A stretch of 64,000 bases of DNA from Beroe forskalii (lineage: Eukaryota; Ctenophora; Nuda; Beroida; Beroidae). The stretch is from positions 422,090-486,089 of the forward strand of contig WFMF01000100.1 of the NCBI GenBank assembly GCA_011033025.1, in the 5' to 3' direction. Of this stretch, positions 25,108 through 37,679 are shown piece by piece (the first letter of the stretch is position 1; each line of letters starts with the position of its first letter). The position numbers and the translations under genes are program-made. The notes under the pieces were generated by a model. That model saw only the letters and a list, made by a program, of their open reading frames with translations. It made no database searches and was not told where the DNA came from.

Positions 25108-26172
25108 GACAATAGTATAAAAGTTTATACTATCAAGCCTCCTCACGTAGATTTGAGTAAATTCTGTTTTTGCCACTTGAATTACTAATTTTAAATTTCA
25201 GAACTGAAGATGATGTCAATCATTGAAAATATTTTTGATTAATAACTCCTTGTTTCACTAAACGAGTTCGCAATATATAAGAGGTTAACAGAATATACTC
25301 AAATCTATTGAAACAATGCAAATCTTGAGTATAACCCCACTGAAGCAACCTCTTCAGGTAGGCATAACATCCACTTGTATTCAGTACTGTTGTAAAATAT
25401 TGAAATGTTGTTTTATTGAAATGTTGTTTTATTGAATGGATATTTTGGGTCAGCAATGGTAGATGGGGTTGCCCCAATTTCAAGAATTGTGGGGGATTTC
25501 AGCAGAAGGGGGAGTTGAAAAATCAAGTCAGGATTGGGATTTGGCAGAAGAGTTTAGAAGTTTAGAAGAGTTTTACTCAGGATGATTAACACTCACATGG
25601 GGATCCTGAAGATAGAATTTTAAATTCCGAAACTGTAAGTTGATTTGCGTGGTTAAGTGTGAAATTGTTCAATTCATTCCTTTCATTATCATCATTGAGT
25701 TTCATTCATCTCATTCACTTGATATCATGAAGGATCACATTAAAGAGTTTAGAAGAAGGTCAAATTTTTATATAAAAAATACTATTTCCACAAGAAATAT
25801 TTTCTGGTCCTTTAGCTTTTAGGGGTTGTGGCTGCAGTGTGCACACCAACACTCTATATCATAAAATCTAAGAAAACATTTGAAGTCATGATCCTTGAAT
25901 GCCTTACATATATCTAGGGACTTCAGCTTACCAAACTCCTTGCTATCAACACAACAGTGTGCCACAGTGTTGGCTTTCATTACACCATATTATCAATTTT
26001 AGAGTCTCACGCTTTATTTCAATTATAAGATTTTACAGATTTTTGGATGTGCCTAGTTCTCCCTATTGAAGAATACAGTTGGAGCAGTTGGAGAGTTCTG
26101 TGGCTTGAACACAAATATGCCTACATTTGTTCTCCAATGAAGATTGAAGAATATCCAACACAATGCAAATCA

Positions 26173-26365
26173 TGTTAAACAACTTAGAATGTGGTGGTTT
26201 CATCGTTCCGCATCGATCGAATGGACTGATCAAATGAAAAACGCGCACAATACACTTTTAAGATGACGCCCGCGCAAGGCAGCAAGCGCGAGCAATTGTG
26301 TGCGTTTTTCATTTGATCAATTCATTCGATCGACGCGGAACGATGCAGGTGCCTGTTGTTTAACA
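26173..26365. mobile_element. Palindromic MITE (~193 bp, ~60-bp inverted arms)
   Basis: The left arm from 26173 (TGTTAAACAAC..., CATCGTTCCGCATCGATCG...) is matched by the reverse complement of the right arm ending at 26365, with over 85% identity across the inner 50 bases. The loop of about 40 bases is GC-rich. No obvious target duplication. This is a typical non-autonomous foldback/MITE structure. Confidence 0.6.
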
Positions 26366-26599
26366 CTATGTGGAGATCATGAAGAACTGAAGAAGAAATA
26401 TTTAATTTCGGAACTTTCAGTTTAAAAGTAGTATAAATTGTGTGTGTGGGTTTGGTATCATTGCATTGGGGCTTCATTCCAAGAATCTTTTCACGGTACT
26501 AAAAGTATGGGTTTTCAAAGTGGAATTTTTCAGATAACGCATGAGTATTTGTCAATTGACTATCTACAATCGATAATTCTAATTGATTATCAGTTGAGT

Positions 26600-26725
26600 G
26601 CTACACCTGCACTGTCGCCCTTCCGTAGGAAATCGGACATTCGGTTCCCCTTACCAAGGCGTTTTAGCGCTTGCCGCGCACTCCGTGCGCGTAACCAGGG
26701 CCCAGGGTGATCCTGGTTAGGGCAA
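26600..26725. repeat. GC-rich short element, 'TAACCAGGGC' family
   Basis: Contains TTCCCCTTACCAAGGCG, CGCTTGCCGCGCACTCCGTG and TAACCAGGGCCCAGGG. The same words in the opposite orientation occur at 62908-62985, and a diverged form at 63355-63405. It is a dispersed repeat of under 100 bp with CCCTAACCA-like ends. Confidence 0.45.
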
Positions 26726-27538
26726 GATATTCGGATCGCGCGGCGCGTTCATACACACACACACACACCGCACCGCGCGCTTCCCTGCAGGATCGGGAAA
26801 TTTAAGTGCGCTGCGCAACACAAATATATAGATTTGTAAATGGATTTGTGTTAAGCTTGCTTCGGCGGACGTGCACGCACGGTCGAGATCTCGATCGCAC
26901 GGCACCCGCCCGCACCTCGAAGGGATCAGACAACGTTTGACAATATTTGACCGTTTGCGTTGCGCGGCACGCTTCCGTAGGGAAGCGCGCGGCGCGTATA
27001 CACAAATATGCGGGCTTATGAAGTATTTAGCATGTAGCAAGTCGGCTTAAGAAGATAAAATTAAATGAACAGGTACGGCACGGAGTCGGGAGCGGCGTGG
27101 TACAGTCGAGGTGGTGCACTGATGCACCTTAAGTGCTTCCTCAAGCCATGATTATAAAATTTCTTTTCCTTAAAGAATTTTTCATTGCTGAGTTTCATTA
27201 CCAATCAATAATTCATTCATGATCTTTTTCCACTATATTCTTTTAAGCAGTTTTTTTACTGTTGTAAAATCTTGAACTTTCATTTTGTTTAGGTTGGCTT
27301 TCGTGTCCATTTTGAACTTTCAACTTTAACATAGATTTTCATTCAAATCAAGATCTTTGTCATCATGATGCTTATCAATGTTGCATTGCATGCCATCTTA
27401 ATCATCATTAAATGACTCACATTGATGGATCTGAATGGATTTTGGTTGATCTAATGAATTATTTCAGCAAGAATTTCCCATATCTATTTTACCTTGGGCT
27501 CACAATTATTAGGAGTGTCTGCAAGTGTGCTTACAATC

Positions 27539-28701
27539 CAGAGGCGTGCCGTGGGGGTGTTGGGGTGTCCATGTACACCCCGCTAAAATTAAGAAAATCA
27601 AATTTTATTTTTATCATTTTCGTGATCGTGCGCGCGATCATTGCTCTTGCGTCAGCGCTGAATGCCCCGTCTAGCCAACGTCGCGCCGCGCATTTTGTCA
27701 TTTATCTTACTGATTTCTCCTCCGCAAAACTAGCGCGCGCAATTGTTGCGCGCGCTGCGCGGCGTAAAACTCTCATACACCCCGTACTACTGTAAAATTG
27801 CAATCTCCCTAGGCGTGCCGTGAAATCGGGGTGCCTACTGTATTTTAATTGCGCGGGGGTGCCCGTGACACCCCCGATTTTCTGTTTCGCGCATTCAGTT
27901 TGCACTTGCAGTGCACACGTACCATTTCCAACATTGTCTTTTAGATTTCGCGGTCACTTTTTACTCGTCTCGAATGTTTTGCGACTGATTTTTTCTTTCT
28001 AATGACGGATTTCTAAGATTCAAGACGGAACAAATATAATGACAAATAAGTTTTAATTAACATATTAATTGTTGATTTTTCCCGTTTTCCCGATCTAATG
28101 ATCCGACATTCCGGCATACCTGTGTTCTGATGTTCCAGTGTTCTTGATGTAATGATCCGATGTACCTGTGACCCAAGATGTAGTGCTCTAATGTTTCCAG
28201 TGTTCTCGATCTAATGATCCGGATGTACCTGTGTCCCAAGGATCTAGTGTTGCGATGTTCCCAGTGTTCTCGATGTAATGATCTGATGCCTGTGTCCCAT
28301 AATCTTGTGTTGTGACGGTCCAGTGTTCTCGATCCAGTGATCCGATGTAAATTTGTGTTGATGTGTTCAATGATCTCGTGTAGAAGTGTTATACCTACGT
28401 CCCTGTATTCACGACCTTATGATTTAACGTTTACGCTTTGAATAATGAATTTCATACATCAACATGATATTATGAGCATCTAAAATTTTGCAAAAAATAC
28501 AACTTTTGAAACATAGTATAATTTGTAAAAAGAGACTTGTTTTAGGCACTTTTTGAGTGCTTCTTTTCAACTATTTCCAGAGGTTCTGCCTGGTGCGGCC
28601 GTAGCTCTCCGGCGGTTGGGGGCCCGCCCCCAAACCCCCCTGAGTCAGTCGGTACCATACACCCCAAAAATGCCGACTACACCCTCCACGGCACGCCTCT
28701 G
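27539..28701. mobile_element. hAT-type non-autonomous DNA transposon with 8-bp target duplication
   Basis: The left terminus CAGAGGCGTGCCGTGGGGG and the reverse complement of the right terminus (CAGAGGCGTGCCGTGGAGG) match. Both are flanked by the same 8-mer TTACAATC (27531-27538 and 28702-28709). CAG-starting termini with 8-bp target duplications are the signature of the hAT superfamily. The 1163-bp body has no transposase-like frame. Inside are an additional AGGCGTGCCGTG at about 27812, CpG-rich stretches, and a roughly 65-bp minisatellite. Confidence 0.8.
28085..28375. repeat. Minisatellite inside the hAT element, ~65-bp unit
   Basis: About four to five diverged copies of a unit built from 'CCAGTGTTCTCGATGTAATGA', 'TCCGATGTACCTGTG' and 'CCCAAGATCTAGTG'. 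Frames through it look protein-like only because the units repeat. Confidence 0.65.
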
Positions 28702-28709
28702 TTACAATC

Positions 28710-29640
28710 AGGGCCTGTATCATTCAATTCAATTTAATTGCATTTTCAGTTTCAGATCATGAATTTTATTGAGTGATGTTTTCCCTGAATAAAGGGTTTC
28801 TACATGATGGTGTTCTGCATTATGGTTTTCTGAAATCTGAATGATGGTTTCCTGAGCAGTCCGTTTAAATAGAATTGATATGAAATTAAGTTATACAGCA
28901 CAATTGCAGTATGTATTTTTTCAGTTGATAAAATCCCCACCCATTTGCTCCCAAATGAATATTATTAAATATATTATTTTTTGCCTTTAGTTGGTGGTCT
29001 TATTGACAGTCCTAGTGATTGATTGACTGAGTGCTTTCCTTCAGCTCAGTCAAGAATCTTCTTATGAAATATTGAAAATATATTGTAAATGTGCTACAAA
29101 TCTTATATACAAAAGTACAAATTCAAATTCATGTGTGAATTGGTAACACAACTCACTATGTCTAATTCTCTGCTACCTAATAGCTTGAATTTGAATTTGA
29201 ATATCATTGCAGTTGAAATCGGCCAAAAATTGATTACGTAATATGTGAACAATCCCTATTGTGGGTTTGCCTGTCATTGCAGTGCTCACTTCAGTACAGG
29301 AAATTAACTTTTAGATGTGTCTTTAACAGTGTTTTAGGAAAACTGTTGAAACCTGTTAGTTATTCTAGGACATAAAACAAAATTTCTCATCTTAGCTATT
29401 TTTGATGTTGACCCTGGGAGCTCCTTTGGGAGTAAAGGAATTCCTTAGACCCAATGAAGGTTATCTTAGGAGCATGGCTCCCAAAAACAAGCATTATAAA
29501 TGTACTAAAGACTAATTAGGTAGTCTTCTTTGTAGAACAAATAGGTTAATTAGGTAGGGTGAGGAATTTCATTAAGTTTGACACTTGAGTGTGACACTCG
29601 AGTTTGACACTTGAGTGTGGTCCTTGTGACACCTTGACAT
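28710..29640. other. Intergenic, no gene seen
   Basis: AT-rich sequence with short direct repeats at 29578-29622 (GACACTTGAGTGTG type). No coding signal. Confidence 0.4.
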
Positions 29641-29647
29641 AATTGTG

Positions 29648-29833
29648 CTATTTTATTTTATTTATTTTTTTGTATACCTTGCATTCTTTTATTGCACAAC
29701 TATCATTCACTTTGATCTTTACAGAAAACTGTGCATTATCAAACACCAGAATTCTGGTTTTATCTACATTTAAAGAAAGCTTATTGACACTCAACCATTT
29801 AATTATTGTAAGCATTTCTATCCTAATGCTCAA
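29648..29833 (-). pseudogene. Older LINE reverse-transcriptase fragment (downstream half)
   Basis: Minus-strand frame with the reverse-transcriptase thumb-side motif 'WLSVNKLSLNVDKTRILVF', typical of LINE RT after the catalytic YADD box. It continues the frame that ends at 34853, on the other side of the younger LINE. The two halves were one element before the insertion. Confidence 0.6.
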
Positions 29834-29970
29834 GTAAGTCTTACGACAGTTTTAAACTTACAACACAACACATATTAAATTAACTAACTGAGGACCCTGA
29901 AATCCAAAGCCTGAGTAACCACTACCCCTGTGCTAAGCTGTCATAACCCCGTGGTATTCCGGGGAGCATT

Positions 29971-31724
29971 ATGTCACAGGGTGAACGTTCAAAGGAAAAG
30001 GGACCAGGGCCTCGGTTAGTCAATTGTTACAGGTCAATGACAAAAGTTATGGCATTGATGACATTGATGGTGATTGTAATAAAGTAGTGACAAAGTTGAA
30101 CTCAACTCCTGTCATACCAATTGACCCAAACAAAGATGATGATGATTTAACTCTTACAACAGAGTTGGAGATAAGTACAAATTTAGCTCCATGTTTCAAG
30201 TTTGCTAAATCTGCAACCACAGATGATATTGTTAATGTTGATGCAGATATTGTTGATTTTGACTCATTCAAATTGCTGACCAAAGAATCTCTCATAAAGG
30301 CTCTTTTATATTTTGTTAAAAATATTGATGATATTAACAGAGATCTTCACTCAGTTGAACTACTTCCCAAGACCAGTTTTGGCTGTCAGTGTGATATGAG
30401 CGAGGAAATGGCAACTGACCTTTCTGCTGTCTCCATTGCCTCCAGCTGCTCAACAGAAGTTGCTAGTCAAGAGAGTTTGTTGTCAGCCCCTGCCAATATT
30501 ACTGAAGAGCAGGTTAATTTGCCCACCCCTAATTTATGCAGCTCTACTGATAATTTATCTGTTGACTTGGTTGAAAATGAGAAAATTGAAACCATTGATA
30601 AACGTGTGGATGATCTATCCAAATCTATGCTGGAAATCAAATTGATGCTCAGCAAAATCATGCCAGCAGATGCTCCTTCTTTTTCCAATAATGAGCCACC
30701 CCCAGGTATTATTAATGATCCACATGTATCTACTGCTCCAAGTCATGCACCTAGTTATGCTGAAGTTGCTAGACCCATAGCACAGGCTTCAACTCAACTG
30801 AGCATTGGCAGTTCAGAAGCAAGAGTGAGTAATATTTCAGAAACTCCACCTTCATCCAAGACTAAAAATAACGAAATTCTTCTAATTGTTCCAAGTGATA
30901 ATGAAAATAAAAGTGCCCAAAGAATGTCTGATGTTAAGAAATATGTAGAGAATAAGCTTAAAGATACCCAAGTTGAGTTTATAAGGACAAACCCTAGAAG
31001 CATGAAAATTGTAATTGGATTCAAAAATAAAGCTTTGAGAGATGAAGGTAAAGATAAAATAGATATGTCTAATGTATTGGAATCCTATCATTATCACACT
31101 AAATCTGGAAGTAAGATGCTCCCCAAAATATACCTCTATAATGTTTTGGAAAATGTATTTGAAGACATTGACAGATCTGCTGACACTAACAGTGTCAGGG
31201 TGAATGAAAAGAAAACTGTCATAGATAAGATACTTGCTAAAAACCCATGTGTTGCAGAGCTTTATAACACAGGTCATACTCTAGAAGTCATATACATCAA
31301 TCAGAACACTTCGAATAACCATTATTCAGTTGGTATCAAAGTTTCCCCATCTATCAGGCTTGCAATACTCAGTAATCAGGATGGAAATCTCTACTTGGGT
31401 AATAGTAGGTATCACATCAAAGATAGATATCATGTAAAGCATTGCTATCATTGTCAGATGATTGGTCATGTATCTTCAGAATGCCCTAATAAAAACAGTA
31501 CACCTACATGCTTGTATTGCATGGGAAAGCACCGATCATCTGCATGCCAGTTCAAAAATACTGCATCAAAGCATTGCTGTGCTAGATGTCTCGCTTCTGC
31601 CCAATCTAATGATGCTGAAGGTTATAAAACTCATAATGCCAGTGATAATAACTGCCCTGTTATGGTAAGAGAAGTGTTACGCTTGAAAGAAAACACAGAG
31701 CTCCTCTCAAAAAACGTGATGTGA
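29971..31724 (+). pseudogene. LINE copy 1 ORF1, nucleic-acid-binding protein with zinc knuckles
   Basis: The main frame is open from 30024 to TGA 31722-31724 (566 codons). The natural start is ATG 29971, but one G is missing from a run near 30000 relative to copy 2, which shifts the first about 18 codons out of frame. The N-terminal half is acidic and Ser/Thr-rich. The C-terminus has gag-like knuckles (CYHCQMIGHVSSEC, CLYCMGKHRSSAC), as in ORF1 proteins of CR1/jockey elements, which coat the element RNA. Confidence 0.75.
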
Positions 31725-34674
31725 AACATAGAGCAGAATCAAATGGCATGTTATCAGTTGGGTGCTTCAATGCACAATCAATGTGCAATAAGGTCAGGGG
31801 TGTTATTGAGCTGTTAATTGATCGTAAAATTGATGTTTGTTGTGTCACAGAAACCTGGTTCACATCAAAAGAGGATGCAAGATTTGCTGAACTTCATGAA
31901 TGTGGTTTTGATGTCTTGAATTTTCCTCGAAAAGGCAGAGGAGGTGGTGTTGCATTTGTTTACGATTTTAGAAAAGTTAAACCAGTTGGGAATAAAGTTG
32001 TTGGCTTTAAGTCATTTGAAGTGGCTGAATGTGTTATCAAGAAGGAAAGTGGCATCATTCGTCTCTGCACTATATATCGCACAACTCAGACAAAATCTAA
32101 AGAGAAATACAATGAAACAAAAGTCAATAATTTTTTTACAGGAGTTTGAAACTTACCTTGATGACCTGGTGACAAAAACTGGCTATCCTATCATATGTGG
32201 AGATTTTAACTTTCACATCGAAAAACCTGATGACTTGTATGCCAAAAAGTTTATCTCATTGTATGAAAGCAAAGGTTTTGTTCAGCATGTCAATGATTCC
32301 ACACATATCTCTGGTGGTACACTGGATTTGGTTCTTTCATTGCCTCTTGCTATTGATGGAATTCCTATCAATGACATTATTGTTGATAATAAAACTGGCA
32401 CAACATCAGACCATTATCTTTTAAGTTTCAACCTGCCAACTGAATTGTCAGCAGAAGAGCCTAAGAGCAAAATTAAGAATGTTCGTGAATTCAGCAAGAT
32501 TGATGTTACTCGCTTCAGAGAAGACTTGTTTTGTTCTCCAATTAACTTCTCTGATTTTGAATCAGTAGACCACGCTTTGAAACTATTTGTTTCGACCGTT
32601 GAAGATATTCTTGACAAGCATGCCCCTGTAGTAACAAGAAAGTTCAACACCAAACGTTCAGCATGGTGGAACTCAGATTGTCAGCTGGCCAGAGCTGATA
32701 CAAAGAGAGCACAAAGGAAGTTAAAAAAAGAACCCTGAGAGTACTGAGCTCCAAGAAGTGTACAAAGAGAAGTGTATTGATAAGGCCATTATCATTGACA
32801 AAGCTAGAAACAGATTTTTTGACAAAAAGTTTTCATCTGTTAAAGGAGATGCAAGGAGTACATACCGTTTGGTGAACCAGCTCTTGGATAAAGAGTTCGG
32901 GGCTAACAAGCTTCCAAATGATAAGGATGATTTAGCTATTGCTGACAAGTTTTGCACTTTTTTCAGTAGCAAGGTGAAGACAATTTACAGAAATATTGAA
33001 GAGGACCTTGGAAGTGAATCGTCCAATTTAGATCAGACATCCTCTGCTCCTATTAATCACAAACCTGTATCTTTTTCTGTTTTCCAAGAAGTATCAGAAG
33101 ATAAGCTCTTTGACCTAGCCAAGAATCTTCCTGATAAGTCATGTGTTTTAGATGCAATGCCTGTCTGGCTTTTTTAAGCAATGCTTACCTGAGTTAATTC
33201 GAGTTTTGCATTACATCATCAATGAGTCCCTCAAAACTGGCAAGTTCCCTTCAGCTTTCAAAACTGCAGTAGTGAGACCAAGCATCAAGAAGCAAAACTT
33301 AGACTCAGATGTTTTGCAAACTATAGACCAATAAGTAACCTTCCATATATATCCAAACTGCTGGAAAGGATAGTTCATGACCAACTTATAAGTCACATTG
33401 AAGAGAATGAGCTTTTTTCAGGCTTTCAGTCAGCATACAGAAAGTATCACAGCTGTGAAACAGCAGTTCTGAAAATCCAGAATGACTTAATGATGATGCT
33501 TGATAAGAAGACAAATGTGGTTCTACTTCTTCTCGACTTAAGTGCTGCCTTTGACACTATAAATCATTCATTACTGCTGAAAAGCTCAGAAACAAGTATG
33601 GTGTAAAAGGTGCTGTGCTTAATTGGATTTCATCATACTTATCAGATAGGAAGTTTAAAGTTATAGTCAATGACAGTTCATCTCAAGAAGCAATTCTTGA
33701 TATTGGGGTCCCACAGGGATCTATATTGGGTCCACTACTGTTCATTCTATATACAAAGGATTTGGAAGATATAATATCCAAGTATGGACTCTCTGTGCAC
33801 TTATATGCTGATGACACACAGGTTTATTTCTCATTTGATGTCCATTCACCTAATCCTGACCTTTCCATCATTAAAGATTGCTTCACAGAGATTAAGTCAT
33901 GGATGATGTGCAACTTTCTTAAACTGAATGAGGACAAGACAGAATTCATTGACATTGGCTATTACATCAGTCCCATTGAAAAGTTGAGCCTCAGTGATTC
34001 TGTGGATGAAATAACTGTCAGCCCAGTCCTAGCAACTAAAAACCTAGGTTTTTATTTTGACCACCGACTTAGCATGGATGATCAGATTAAGCACATCTCT
34101 CAAATATGTTACCTAAACCTGAGAAATCTCAGGCGTATTGGCTCACGACAACACAGCCTTAAAGTACAGCTAGTTCATGCAAACATACTATCAATGATAG
34201 ATTACTGTAATGCATCATATGCTATAGTTACTGAAAAGAATCTCCAGAAACTTCAAAAGCTTCAAAATGATGCAGTTAGATTCATCTTCAAGTTGAATGG
34301 TAAAATGAAATGGTCACCAATCAGTCCTTACCTCAAGGAGTTACACTTTCTTCCAGTTGTCTACAGAATACAATTCAAAACTGCTCTTCTGGTCTTTAAA
34401 TGCATCAACAACATGGCACCCAAATATCTGAAAGAACTTCTTTGCCTAAGAGAAACTAAAAGAATGAGCCTTCGTCTGGATGACTTTTTTCATGTTAAAG
34501 ACACCAAGTCCACCGAATTTTTCTAGGACTCTTAATGCTTTTTATTATAATGGACCAAGAGTATGGAATATGTTACCTTATGAACTAAGATGTTTGTCGA
34601 ATATTGATATATTTAAGCGAGGTTTAAAGACACATTATTTTGAACTAGCATTCAGTGGAATCCCTTGAGATAAT
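31721..34674 (+). pseudogene. LINE copy 1 ORF2, APE endonuclease and reverse transcriptase (frameshifted)
   Basis: Begins overlapping the ORF1 stop. The apurinic-type endonuclease shows CFNAQSMCNK, CVTETW, ICGDFNFH and the TSDHYLL tail. The reverse transcriptase shows LLLDLSAAFDTINH, GVPQGSILGPLLF and the catalytic YADDTQVYFSF box. The C-terminus has YNGPRVWNMLPYELR. Frame is lost near 32140, 32730, 33170, 33310, 33580 and 34490, mostly by one base in homopolymer runs. Copy 2 is intact at several of these points. Confidence 0.8.
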
Positions 34675-34853
34675 TTGATAACTTAGTTAGTGGAGCTAAA
34701 ACTTGATTTCTGTGATATTTGTTTTCAAAGTAGTGGATTTTTTCTTCAGGTCACGCTTGAATGGCTAGAATATTTCCCTCACAGATATTTATTCAACAAT
34801 GTCTAAGCGTGTTATAAATGTATTAATTTATTTATTTTATTTATTAGATGTTT

Positions 34854-35038
34854 TCAAATAACAAAGCACCATCATCTGCAAATAGGTATGGGCTAGAAAG
34901 GTTACATGCATTTACTAAGTCGTTTAATAAAGATACTAAATAAAAGTGGCCCAAGAAGAAATAAGGGTTTAAACTCTCAAGTTGGAGACCATTACCAACT
35001 TTCTTACTTCCTTCGATTTTGACAACATAAAACAGCAT
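34854..35038 (-). pseudogene. Older LINE reverse-transcriptase fragment (upstream half)
   Basis: Minus-strand frame containing LLNDLVNACN and the catalytic-box variant LFADDGALLF, a reverse-transcriptase core. It breaks off exactly where LINE copy 1 ends and resumes at 29833 on the far side, so copy 1 is nested in it. Confidence 0.6.
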
Positions 35039-36639
35039 TAATTTGCCTATTTTGGGCCATAAGATGGCAATTTTGGGTCATAATATGGCCATAATGGCCA
35101 CAACTTAAAAGAAATCGGATTTATAATATTTACATATACATATGATTCTTTCTGCATCAGTAAGAAGAGTGAATTCCTTTTATTTATGCCCCAGAAGCCT
35201 ATTTGGCAAAAATGGGCTCAAAATGAGGTATCTTCAATCTTTCATGCTTAAGTCTGGTTAAAGTTGACTTAAGGATCATAAAACAGCAAAGTCTTAATCA
35301 AAGTTTGAGAATTTAAAATTAGCACAAATAAATAAATGAATAAATAAATGAATCTAAATAGCATAAAGCCTGCCTCTTTTTGTAGGCAAAAAGTCCAAAA
35401 CCCTGATATCATCATGCTACTAAAAACTTATCTAAAAGGTCAACCAGCTATACATGATTTAAATCATGCCCGGTTGGAATAACCTGCAATCCTGGCAATC
35501 CTAGCTGGGCAACATTATTTGTTAAAGCAACCATGAAATTTCAGAATTTAACGACTTAAAATTAGGTGTGCAGCTACAATTTTACTGTTACATCAGTCAG
35601 TTTTCAAAATGGAGAGTGAAACGTGCAATCATAGTTTGCTACTCACTGTATCACCATCAGTATGCAATGCATAAAATTCCCATTTTATTCTTAGCACTAG
35701 TCAGGATTAGAAACACTGAATAACGTACATACTACGTTGGTATCATTCATATTATGATATCACACCTTCTCGCTTTAATAATTACTGCAGAAGGGATATG
35801 CGTAGTCTATCTACTTCCTCATAATATCCAGCATATATCCAGAATTCCATGGACCATGCTAGCGCAACCAGAGCAACCCAACTTGTTACTTTTTTTCGGA
35901 GGATTGTAAGCGGAGCTTACAATCCTGGAGGCTCTAGCAATCCTGGTTGCGATCCTGGTTGCAGCTGATTAGATTATTGTGAGGGTGAGCTGTAGTAAAA
36001 ACACTGCTGCTGAGAGCAGCAACTTGCAAGCTCTCTAAAGCGGTGGTTGCACTTCCAGTCGGCATGATCTGATCGAAGTTTTAACTTTTTAGAGTGGACT
36101 TAATTTTAACAAAACAAAGATCCAATTAGAAATAAAAACCAGGAGTATATCTAATATTCGTATTCAAGATACAGCGACACATAGACAATATTAAATCATG
36201 ATCAATATTCAGCCTAAAATTTGTTTTTTTCGAACTCCTGTGTATGAGTAAAGGTGACGTTTTGACTCGCTTATCAAACAAAAAATCTGTGCTTCCATTT
36301 TTTTAGGATAGTAATATATCAAACGACAGCCTTTTAGCTGATTATATTTGTTAGTTATTAAGTTATAAGCCTGACACACAATTGATCTTTGAAACATGAA
36401 CATTTACTTTTACAATTCATCAATTGGTTGAGTAAAAGAATAGTGAGCAGTGAGTAAGTGATTCAAATTTTGTCTGTCAGGTGGAAATAATTATGAATTA
36501 CATAATGTGTAGCCTACTCGGGGCTTCTGAATCAAAAAATTAGAGATTTTTGAATGAAACACGCTGTTTAAATCTCGGATATTTTCTTGCTCAAATGAAG
36601 GAAAACCCTGCAAAATTATACATTTTTAGCAAAAATTTT

Positions 36640-36780
36640 CCGGGGGGCTTCGCCCCCCTGGACCCCGCTGGGGGCTGCGCCCCCAGACCCCTGCTACCTT
36701 TCGGCGCCGCTTGTGGCACCTCGCTCGCTACCAAAAGCTACCGTGCTCGCTTCGCTCGCACAGGATTGGCAACCAGCCTA
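36640..36780. repeat. GC-rich hairpin repeat
   Basis: CGGGGGGCTTCGCCCCCC and GGGGGCTGCGCCCCC form perfect short hairpins next to each other, followed by CTCGCTTCGCTCGCACAGG. It is a dispersed GC-rich repeat fragment and the frames through it are not genes. Confidence 0.45.
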
Positions 36781-37194
36781 ACCTTTATTCCAACCGGGAA
36801 ATCATGTTTAAAAGAATTAAAGATTAATAAGATTAATTAAGATTTGTCAATACTATTTGTAAAATATTTATTTATTTAAGGCGTCAGCTTCATTTATCTT
36901 CTTATATGTTCAAAATTTTGAGGGGAGAAAGTCCTTCCAACTTTCTCTATAAGTTTAGTTATATCTCAGGAGGTAGTAGAGACGGAGCAAGCTGTAATTT
37001 GTAAAAAACTTTTACTATCTGTCCCTCAGCACAACCGAGATGCTCCTTTGTATAAATTATTGAAAAAATATATATTGTAATTGTGCTGTAAAATGATATT
37101 CAAATTCAAATTCAAAGTGTGCTAAAGTGTGGAACTCAGTGCCATCTGAGCTAAGAAATATCAATGATCCTAAGGTATTCTCTAAATTATATAA

Positions 37195-37510
37195 GGGGGG
37201 GGGTGTCACTGTCCCAATTGTCCCAAACTCAAGAAAAAGTGGATTGGGACAGGGACAATTGGGACAAATGGGACATTTGGGACAAATGGGACAATTGGGA
37301 CAAATGGGACAGAGAAAATGGAACAATTGGGACTCAAAAAAGTGAATTCGGACTGGGACAATTGGGACATTTGGGACAAATGGGACAATTGGGACAAATG
37401 GGACAGAGAAAATGGAACAAATGGGACTCAAAAAGATGAATTCGGACTGGGACAAATGGGACATTTGGGACAAATGGGACATTTGGGACAATTGGGACAA
37501 AAGTGACAGA
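37195..37510. repeat. GGGACAATTG minisatellite, 10-bp unit
   Basis: About 25 copies of GGGACAAATG/GGGACAATTG, interrupted by a roughly 60-bp higher-order spacer (AGAGAAAATGGAACAA..., GACTCAAAAAAGTGAATTC). Begins with the inverted words GTCCCAATTGTCCCAAAC. Confidence 0.8.
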
Positions 37511-37679
37511 GACAACTGGGGCTCAAATGATTGTGTTTTTGAGTGGGAGTTTAGTGTTTTTGTCTTACAGCTTGTTACATAGCAGCACACAACCAAAACT
37601 TGTACTTATTAGCATAGTAGTATGATAGAAAAACATTGATCAATGTAAAAATGATAGATGACTGATTTGTCCAACTTTT

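Larger units (their letters stand above)
24784..27530. other. Repeat-rich intergenic stretch
   Basis: No gene seen. It contains the GC-rich 126-bp insertion (24982-25107), a palindromic MITE (26173-26365), a CA microsatellite (about 26751-26767) and a CpG-rich block (26600-27110) with several near-palindromes. Listed separately where borders are clear. Confidence 0.5.
29855..34853 (+). mobile_element. Nearly full-length two-ORF LINE (CR1/jockey-like), copy 1
   Basis: About 5.0 kb, with ORF1 (zinc knuckles), ORF2 (endonuclease and reverse transcriptase) and a short A/T-rich tail of TTTA units. The same element occurs inverted at 42929-47908. Both copies start at the same base (AACTTACAACAC...) and end in similar tails, which defines the 5' end and makes 5' truncation unlikely. 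It is inserted into an older minus-strand LINE. Several single-base frameshifts break both ORFs. Confidence 0.85.

Noticed and set aside
26717-27040. Frames of 67-107 codons in the CpG-rich block
   Set aside because: Composition-driven Ala/Arg-rich frames in a repeat block with CA microsatellite; no splice support.
28057-28370. Repetitive frames of 60 codons on the minus strand
   Set aside because: They are translations of the minisatellite inside the hAT element.
37127-37596. Long frames on both strands rich in W/D/K or S/P/V
   Set aside because: Products of the 10-bp GGGACAATTG minisatellite in all frames.
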